Of a stretch of DNA of 64,000 nt, positions 56,190-64,000 are shown piece by piece. The notes under the pieces were generated by a model. It worked only from the letters and a program-made list of their open reading frames with translations. It was not told the DNA's origin and ran no database searches. Source of the stretch: Bos javanicus (taxonomy: Eukaryota > Chordata > Mammalia > Artiodactyla > Bovidae); contig NC_083871.1 of the NCBI RefSeq assembly GCF_032452875.1, positions 1,339,692-1,403,691 on the forward strand, given 5' to 3'. A program made the translations under genes and the position numbers. Within the stretch, counting starts at the first letter, position 1; every line of letters begins with the position of its first letter.

Positions 56190-57900
56190 ATGGCAGAGTG
56201 TTCTACCTATGTTCTTTTACAGAGTTTTATGGTTTCTGGTCTGACATTTAGGTCTTTAATCCATTTGGAGTTTATTTTTGTATAAAATGTTAGAGAAAGT
56301 TCTAATTTTATTCTTTTGCAAGTACCTTTCTGGTTTTCCTAGCACCACTTACTGAAAAGATTGTCCCTTCTCCATTGTATATTCTTGCCTCCTTTGTCAT
56401 AGTTTGATTGGCCATAAGTACATTGGTTTATATCTAGGCTTTCTATCCTATTCCACTGATTTGTGTCTGTTTTCATGCCAGTACCATGGTATTTTGATTA
56501 CTGTATCCTTGTCATAGAGTGTGAAGTCAGGGACCTTGACATCTCAGGCTCTGTTCTTCTTTCTCAAGATAATTTTGACAATCCTGGGTCTTTTGTGTTT
56601 TCATACAGATTTGAAGATTATTTGTTCTAGTTCTGTGAAAAATGTCATAGGTGTTTTGACAGATTACACTAAATCTGTAGATTGATTTGGGTACTATGGG
56701 CATTTTAGCAACATTAATTCTTCCAATCCAAGAGTTTGGGATATCTTTCCACTTCTTTGTGTCATTTTTAAATATCTTCATCAATGTTTTAAGATTTCAA
56801 AGTATAAGTCTTTCACCTCAGTGATTAAGTTTATTCCTGAGTATTTTATTCTTTTCGGTGCAATTTTAAAGGTGATTGTTTTCTTGCTTTCTCTTTCTGA
56901 TAGCTCATTGTGTATAGAAAAGCAATAGATTTCTATGTATTGTATTTTGCAACTTTCAGATCAGATCAGTTGCTCAGTCGTGTCCGACTCTTTGCGACCC
57001 CATGAATCACAGCACGCCAGGCCTCGCTGTCCATCACCAACTCCCGGACTTCACCCAGACTCATGTCCATAGAGTCAGTGATGCCATCCAGCCATCTCAT
57101 CCTCTGTCATCCCCTTCTCCTCCTGCCCCCAATCCCTCCCAGCAGCAGAGTCCTTTCCAATGAGTCAACTCTTCGCATGAGGTGGCCAAAGTACTGGAGT
57201 TTCAGCTTCAGCATCATTCCTTCCAAAGAAATCCCAGGGCTGATCTCCTTCAGAATGGACTGGTTGGATCTCCTTGCAGTCCAAGGGACTCTCAAGAGTC
57301 TTCTCCAACACCACGGTTCAAAAGCATCAATTTTTCGGCGCTCAGCTTTCTTCACAGTCCAACTATCACATCCATACATGACCACAAGAAAAACCATAGC
57401 CTTGACTAGACGAACCTTTGTTGGGAAAGTAATGCCTCTGCTTTTGAATATGCTATCTAGGTTGGTCATAACTTTCCTTCCAAGGAGTAAGCATCTTTTA
57501 ATTTAATGGCTGCAGTCACCATCTACAGTGATTTTGGAGCCCAGAAAAATAAAGTCTGACACTGTTTCCACTGTTTCCCCATCTATTTCCCATGAAGTGA
57601 TGGGACCGAATGCCATGATCTTCGTTTTCTGAATGTTGAGCTTTAAGCCAACTTTACTGAATTTATTTATTATTAAAAGAAGCTAAAGTATTTTGGAGGT
57701 CTTTAAAAGTGTTGTGGACCCCTAGCATTGTGCTAACATTATCTCTTCATCTCCATTCCTCCACCCTCTGTTTCCCTTTCTCACCTTCTTATCTCCTTCT
57801 CCACCCCTCAATTTCCTCCTCTCCTCTCCTTCTTTCTCCTCCTGTTCCTGCTTGTTTTTTCTTTTAAATTTTTAGATCTCTCTGTTAAATAAGGTATTCT
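56190..57900 (-). mobile_element. L1 ORF2 fragment, reverse, split by BovB
   Basis: Antisense ORF2 text (TTTATGGTTTCTGGTCTGAC at 56224) parallels the younger L1 at 34670-35290. The short frame 56527-56784 codes a KWKDIPNSWIGRINVAKM block, a conserved ORF2 segment. It continues on the far side of the BovB (ACTGAATTTATTTATT at 57655). The right edge is uncertain. Confidence 0.75.
56956..57654 (-). mobile_element. BovB 3' fragment inserted in L1
   Basis: It starts CAGATCAGATCAGTTGCTCA and ends in the GCTTTAAGCCAACTTT region. CAACTTT occurs on both sides of the insertion (about 56949-56955 and 57648-57654) and may be a short duplication. The minus-strand frame 57107-57469 matches the C-terminal BovB ORF region (CDSWTVKKAERRKIDAFEPW). 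Confidence 0.88.
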
Positions 57901-58869
57901 TTCTTCACTAATACAGAATAGCTCCATTTTCATATATAAAATTCTTGCAAAATTATAGTCTCTGGATTAACTACCCTGTTTCTTCAATCACATTTTCTGG
58001 GCTCTTTCAATTGCTATATTTTCTTCCTAATTTTATATTTGGAAATACAAACTCTCCTTTTTTTCCTTCAATATTTCATTACTATTCCTACATATGTATT
58101 CTTCCGGATATTTCACAAATATATGTTAACAGATCTTTAAAATATCTTTGGGTTTTTAATTGTTTCAAAAAATTTGTATAAACAGATTTGTGAAGAATTG
58201 ACATGTTCAGTATTGAACATGTGATATAAAGGACAATTATGGTTTTCCACAAAATAATCTTTATATTATTGACTGTTTATTCTTTAATGTAATTTGCACT
58301 ATAATAGCTCATTTTTAAAGGCCAATCCATTTCTTGACATTGGCCAGATCTTTTCTTTGAAACAGTGGCTGTTCTGTCATTTTCCGAGCTGTTTTTAAAG
58401 AGTATCTTAAAAAAAGATAACTCCTTGAAAAGAAGAACGTTTGCAAGGGTGTACTGAGGGGACCTTCAGCAGTTTGACACAGACATGACTTCTCTTTGAA
58501 GGACTGATCAGGAAATGGAAGACAGGAGTTGCCATCTTGAATTTTTCCTCATTGATCAACCACCTTGAATTTTGTTCAAAATTTTGAAGAAAAATAACAA
58601 TGCAAATTTATAATCTAAAATGAGAACTTGTCATTAAAAAAAACAAACAAACAAAACTGCACTAACTGAAAGAATAAGGGGCAGGTTCACCAGGTAGAAA
58701 CTGTGGACCACATCTTCAGTCCTTAACACCTCCCAATGACAGTCACTTTTTGCATAAACAAACCCAAACCACTTCAAGAATAGCTGTGTGCTTAGCAGGG
58801 GAAGAAGGGCAGATAGGCAAGAGACACTTTAATGTATTCAAAAAGGAAGGGAGATATATAAGAGGGCAA
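57901..58869. other. Unassigned AT-rich intergenic sequence
   Basis: No gene or repeat recognised. Confidence 0.45.
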
Positions 58870-59935
58870 GAGAAGTCAAAAGAATTTTGAAAAATAACAA
58901 ATTTGGAGGAAATAATACTACTTGTTTCAAAATTTACTATAAAGCTGAAGTAGTTAAAAAGTATAAAAGAATTGAAGAGAATAAGAAATCTAGAGATAGA
59001 CCAGTGAAAATATAGTCAACTGATATTCTGATGAAAGTTACAAAGACAATTCAGTATAAAAAGGATAGTTTTGGAGTTAAATAGTTTTATATCCTTACAC
59101 ACAAAAATTGAACAAAACTTCACAACATATATTAAAAAATTAAGTACAAATAAATTATACACCTAAAAGTAAATGCAAAACCATAGAATATTTTAAGGAT
59201 CACAAGAGAAAAATCTTCATGGCCTTGAGTGACACAAAGAGATTTTAGATATAAGACCAGAAGCACAGCCCATAAAAGAAAAAAAAAAAGTGTTAAATTA
59301 GAATTTGTCAAAATTTAAGATATTTCCCCTGCTAAAGACAGCATTAAGAGAATGAAAAGACAAACTTCAGGTTAGAAGAAAATATTTGTAAGTCAAATTT
59401 TTGCCAAAGTACTTGCCTCCAGAATATTTACAGAAGTATTAAAACTCAAGAAGAAAAGAAAAGAAAAAATCCTTAATTTTTATACTGGGAACATGATCTA
59501 AACAGATACTTTCCCAAGATCAACAAATGGAAATTTAGTTTATTTAAATATATTCAACATCTTTGTTCCTTGCTGCTGCTGCCACTGCTGGTGCTAAGTC
59601 GCTTCAGTCGTGTCTGACTCTGTGCAACCCCAAAGATGGCAGCCCACCAGGCCCCGCTGTCCCTGAGATTCTCCAGGCAAGAACACTGGAGTGGGTTGCC
59701 ATTTCCTTCTCTAATACGTGAAAGTGAAAAGTGAAAGTGAAGCCGCTCAGTCGTGTCTGACTCTTCTCGACCCCATGGGCTGTAGCCTACCAGGCTCCTC
59801 CATCCACAGGATTTTCCAGCCAAGAGTAGTGGAGTGGATTGCCATTGCCTTCTCCGCTTTATTCCTTAGAAAAGTTTAAATTAAACCACAAAGTGATATA
59901 TAACAAAGCTAATACAATGGCTAAATTTTTATAAA
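58870..59935 (+). mobile_element. Old L1 ORF2 fragment, forward, with a SINE
   Basis: Sense L1 text such as AGACCAGTGAAAATATAGTC at 58997 and GAAAAATCTTCATGGCCTTG at 59207; after the SINE, TTAAACCACAAAGTGATATA at 59881. Diverged, no open frame. Confidence 0.65.
59569..59858 (-). mobile_element. BovA2 SINE
   Basis: Reverse-oriented; starts with a (CTG)n stretch (complement of the CAG tail), two blocks, and ends GCCATTGCCTTCTCC. Confidence 0.9.
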
Positions 59936-60517
59936 GTAATGATAATATCTTATCAATAAAAGTAATGGTAATGATTCTGTTTGAGTGCTGCACTCAAAAT
60001 GCCAGCAAATTTGGAAAACTTAGTGGTGGCCACAGGACTGGAAAAGGTCAGTTTCGATCCCAATCCCAAAGAAAGGCAATGCCAAAGAATGTTCAAACTA
60101 CTGCACAATTGCACTCATTTCACACGCTAGCAAAATAATGCTCAAAATTCTCCAAGCTAGGCTTCGACAGCATGTAAACTGAGATGTTCACAGATGTTCA
60201 AGCTGGTTTTAGAAAAGACAGAGGAACCAGAGATTAAATTGCCAAAATCTGTTGGATCATAGAAAAAGCAAGAGAATTCCAGAAAAAACATCTACTTCTA
60301 CTTCATTGACTATGTTAAAGTCTTTGACTGTGTTGATCACAACAAACTGTGGAAAATTCTTCTAGAGATAAGAATACCAGACCACCTTACCTGACTCCTG
60401 AGAAACCCATATGGAGGTCAAGAAGTACAATTAGAATTGGACATAGAACAATGGACTGGTTCCAAATTGGGAAAGGAGTAGGTCAAGGCTGTATATTGTC
60501 ATCCTGCTTATTTAACT

Positions 60518-60792
60518 CAAAGAAGGCAATGGCAACCCACTCCAGTACTCTTGCCTGGAAAATTCCATGGACAGAGGAGCCTGGTAGGCTGGGGTCCATG
60601 GGGTTGCTAAGAGTCAGACACGACGGAGCGACTTCACTTTCACTTTCATGCATTGGAGAAGGAAATAGGAACCCGCTCCAGTATTCTTGTCTGGAGAACC
60701 CCAGGGACGGGGGAGCCTGGTGAGCTACCATCTATGGGGTTGCACAGAGTTGGACATGACTGAAGTGGCTTAGCAGCAATAGCAGCAGCAGT
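60518..60792 (+). mobile_element. BovA2 SINE inside BovB, 10-bp duplication
   Basis: Two-part SINE flanked by TTATTTAACT at 60508-60517 and 60793-60802, ending in an AGCAGCAGCAG tail. Confidence 0.9.
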
Positions 60793-61156
60793 TTATTTAA
60801 CTTATATGCTGAAATACATCATGCAAAATGCTGGACTGGCTGAAGCACAATTTGGAATCAAGATTTCTAGGAGAAATGTCAATAATCTCAGATATGCAGA
60901 TGACACCACCCTAATGGCAGAAAGTGAAAAAGAACTAAAGACCCTCTTGATGAAAGTGACAGAGAAGAGAGAAAATGCTTTAACATTTAAAACTAAGATC
61001 ATGGCATCCAGTCCCATCACTTGAATCAAATAGATGGGGAAACAGTGGAAACAGTGAAAGACTCGATTTTCTTGGGCTCCAAAATCACTGCATATGGTGA
61101 CTGCAGCCATGAAATTAAAAGATGTTTACTCCTTGGAAGAAAAGCTATGACAAACC

Positions 61157-61376
61157 TGTGTGCTGAGTCACTCAGTTATGTCTGACTCTTTGCAACCCCA
61201 TGGACTGTAGCCTGCCAGGCTCCTCTGACCATGGGGATTCTCCAATCAAAAATACTGGAGTGGGTTTCCATGCCCTCTTCCAGGAGATCTTCCCAACCCA
61301 GGGATAAAATTCAGGTCATCCACATGGCAGGTGGATTCTTCACCATATGAGCCACCAGGGAAGCCTAGACAGCCAA
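61157..61376 (-). mobile_element. Bov-tA SINE inside BovB, 8-bp duplication
   Basis: Reverse-oriented; ends with the tRNA-head complement GAGCCACCAGGGAAGCC. Flanked by GACAAACC at 61149-61156 and 61377-61384. Confidence 0.9.
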
Positions 61377-61885
61377 GACAAACCCAGACAGTATATTCAA
61401 AAGCAGAGACATTACTTTGCCAACAAAAGTCCATCTAGTCAACTATGTGATTTTTCTAGTAATCATGTATGGAAGTGAGAGATGGACAATAAAGAAGGAT
61501 GGACATTGAAAGACTAATGCTTTTGAATTGAGGTATTGGAGAAGATGCTTGAGGGTCCCTTGGAATGCAAAGAGATCTAACCGATCAATCCTAAAGGAAA
61601 TCCATCCTGAATATTCACTGAAAGGACTGATTCTGAAGATGAAGCACTAATACTTGGCTACCTGGTGCAAAGAGTTGACTCATTAGAAAAGACCCTGATG
61701 CTGGGAAAGATTGAAGGCAAGAGGAGAAGAGGATGACAGAGGATGAGATGGGTTGGTTGGCATAACTGATTCAATGGACATGAGTTTGAGCAAGCTCCAG
61801 GTGATGCTGAAGGACTGGGAAACCTGGTGTGCTGCAGTCTATGGGGTTGCAAAGAAGCAGACACGACTAAGCAATCGAACAACAA

Positions 61886-62906
61886 CAATGATAATATCAG
61901 CTGCTAGTGAGGATCTGAGGAACTGGAAGTACTCTTATGTGTTGCTTGTAGGTATACAAAATGGTACAAACCCTGGAAAAGAGTTTGTAGTTTCCTAACA
62001 CATTAAATATATGCTTATGATATGACCCAGCACCCTGGTTGTGCGATGGGTGCTGTGAGATTTTTGAACAATCTTTGATCACAGAAGTTACTTTATGGTG
62101 AAATCAAAACTAAAAAAGGCAGCTGTGACGTAATGAATGTGTACACGTTAGGACTGGCATCTGACGGTTGAATATTACCAGATCTTGCCATCTCTGTTCA
62201 ATGTTACTTTGGACAAATTATTTAACCTTATTAAGTGTGTGTGACTTGTAAATTAAATGGAGACATACCAATCTTACAATTATACATTAATATGAATATT
62301 TTTAACAGTTGTTAAGTGATCTTTACTTTACATGATAATGTTTACAGAAGTTTGTGCTATCATTATCACAATCACCATTGTCATTTATATTTTCTTATTA
62401 CCAGTCTGAAATTTTTTGGTCATATTACAAAAGTAAAAATGTAAAATGAAAGTTATCAAAAGATGATGTATAAGGCTGTTACACACCTTTTTCTGATTAC
62501 AGAGTGTTCCTTTTTCCTTTTAGAACATGGATGCTCACTTGAGTCAAGAGCAAGTGTCAGAATAGGGGTCCCCACGGATGTCTTATTCTTTTTTCTGTTT
62601 AACCAAATCATCTTCCCCCCCTCCAGAGCTATAACTATCCATTTAATTTCTGAAAACAGGTATACTATATGGGGTTAATGGTGTATTTTAATCATTATCT
62701 TCTTTTATTTCCAAACTGTGTCACATTAATTATAATGAAATATTAAACATTTGTTAATTAAGCCTTTCATTGCTCAAAATATCATTTTATACTTAGTGTT
62801 TTATTGAATGGAGTGAGTTCAGAATCAAATTCATTACCCCTTGCCAGGGAAAAATTTTTGACTCTGAATTTATCTTGATATTTACAATATTTTTAAGTAT
62901 AATATC
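61886..62906. other. Unassigned intergenic sequence
   Basis: No gene or repeat recognised. A frame at 62463-62678 has no family features. Confidence 0.45.
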
Positions 62907-62915
62907 GCATTTAAT

Positions 62916-63050
62916 GGAGAAGGAAATGGCAACCCACTCCAGTGTTTTTGTCTGGAGAATCCCAGGGATGGGGGAGCCTGGTGGGCTGCTGTCTATGGGG
63001 TCACACAGAGTTGGACAAGACTGAAGCAACTTAGCAGCAGCAGCAGCAGT
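62916..63050 (+). mobile_element. Short BovA SINE with 9-bp target duplication
   Basis: Starts GGAGAAGGAAATGGCAACCC; ends (CAG)n. Flanked by GCATTTAAT at 62907-62915 and 63051-63059. Confidence 0.93.
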
Positions 63051-63059
63051 GCATTTAAT

Positions 63060-64000
63060 TTGCATAGTTGGGCAACTTGATACATTATACCCGCTTTTAC
63101 ATTGCTGTTAGGATTTTTTGACTGATGTGTCCTATTATTTAGTTTAAATATTGACATTATATAGGACTTGTATTTGTTCAGCTGTAAAAAATGATTTTAT
63201 CTTGTTTCAGCATTATTCTTATTAATTATTAAATAATTTAAGTGAACATTGATTAGTAGGCTTTTTACTTTCGAAATTTTATGTTATACTGTAGTTTTCA
63301 GTAAGTTCTGTGAGATATTTTAATGATTTAAATGTGAATAGCCATTCAATTTAGTGATTATTTTCCCACCATCTCCATTCTAGTGAGCTCCCTGATACCA
63401 TAGTTCAGTTTAGAATGTCTACAAAATTTCCAGAAGCACTATTTAATTTGTATAAGACTTGGCCATAATTAAAATGTAGATAATTAGAGAAAATAGAAAC
63501 CTGACAAAGAATTAAAGATTCCATTAGTGCTCTGGCACCTTATAAATCACCAATTAAAGAAAATGCTGAAAATACTAATCTTGACACAGTATTGATCTTC
63601 CCATACACTTCAGCCTTTCTATAAATGGTTTTTAAAAAACATACAAATTAAGTGGACTACGAAGGAAAAGCAATCCTTGGTTTACTAAATAGGGTTTGAG
63701 AGAGTTTTATCATTGCTTTCTTCTTAGGGCTTAACAGATGCCAGAAGAATCCATTTAGATAAACCAAGATAGCTATATTACAGTTTCACAATTCATTAAC
63801 TTAAATAGTTAATTTCCATGAATTAACCAATTAGTCAATTTTATGTCAATTGACAATTGTTGTTTAATTTATAAAACTCTAAGTCAATACATTTACTTGG
63901 ATGTCTTGGGACTGCTACTTTAATGAAATTAAATCAACTGACAAAATTATTAAAATAAAGAATTCTTTCTATAAACCATAAAGTTGACAAATGATAGAAT
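63060..64000. other. Unassigned AT-rich intergenic sequence
   Basis: No gene or repeat recognised to the end of the window. Confidence 0.5.

Larger units (their letters stand above)
59975..61885 (+). mobile_element. BovB LINE, 5'-truncated, 3' end present, two SINEs inside
   Basis: From the region before RT (GCACTCAAAATGCCAGCAAA) through RT to a 3' end reading AAGCAATCGAACAACAACAA. The YADD block (RYADDTTLMAES) is near 60885-60925. Motif A is changed to a DYVKVFDCVDHNK-like reading near 60305-60345. Frameshifts are frequent. Confidence 0.9.

Overview
This window is non-coding nuclear DNA from a ruminant (Pecora), made almost entirely of transposable elements. The assignment rests on many copies of the RTE-type LINE BovB, the tRNA/BovB-derived SINEs Bov-tA and BovA2, a ruminant-type L1 and LTR retroviruses. 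Cattle, sheep, goat, deer and other pecorans cannot be separated by reading alone. I see no host protein-coding exon, rRNA, functional tRNA gene or CpG-island promoter. All extended coding similarity belongs to retroelements and is broken.

Layout. 1-3.1 kb: the 5' part of an old class I endogenous retrovirus on the minus strand (LTR, tRNA-His-type primer site, leader, gag with two zinc knuckles, start of protease), running off the left edge. 3.2-8.7 kb: BovB, an LTR-like remnant, old L1 and several SINEs, many nested. 8.7-22.9 kb: mostly unassigned AT-rich sequence with ancient L2, L1 and MLT1-like LTR remnants, including a three-layer nest at 17.7-19.4 kb. 23-30.1 kb: BovB copies in both orientations with SINEs and old L1. 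30.4-31.75 kb: a solo class II (ERVK-type) LTR with a 6-bp target duplication.

33.1-48.3 kb is the most informative part. Two 5'-truncated BovB copies lie head to head. One carries a 2-kb L1 insertion with a probable 3' transduction. The other was entered by a BovA2 SINE, and that SINE was entered by a 9.1-kb class II provirus (37569-46680, minus strand). The proviral LTRs are the same length (1278 bp) and differ at only 6 positions that I can count, so the insertion looks young. The interior is nevertheless scrambled: a duplicated gag segment, protease split into two separated pieces, an integrase piece placed upstream of a reverse-transcriptase piece, a second copy of the RT connection region, a very AT-rich block of unknown origin, and env with most of SU missing. 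The simplest reading is a non-autonomous mosaic element mobilised in trans.

48.3-64 kb: AT-rich unassigned DNA, old L1 fragments, BovB copies and SINEs.

The genes do not form a working pathway. The relationships that matter are nesting order (BovB, then SINE, then provirus) and trans-mobilisation. No new defence or metabolic system was found. Boundaries of ancient repeats are approximate because they were set by eye, and repeat family names are from recognition, not from a database search.
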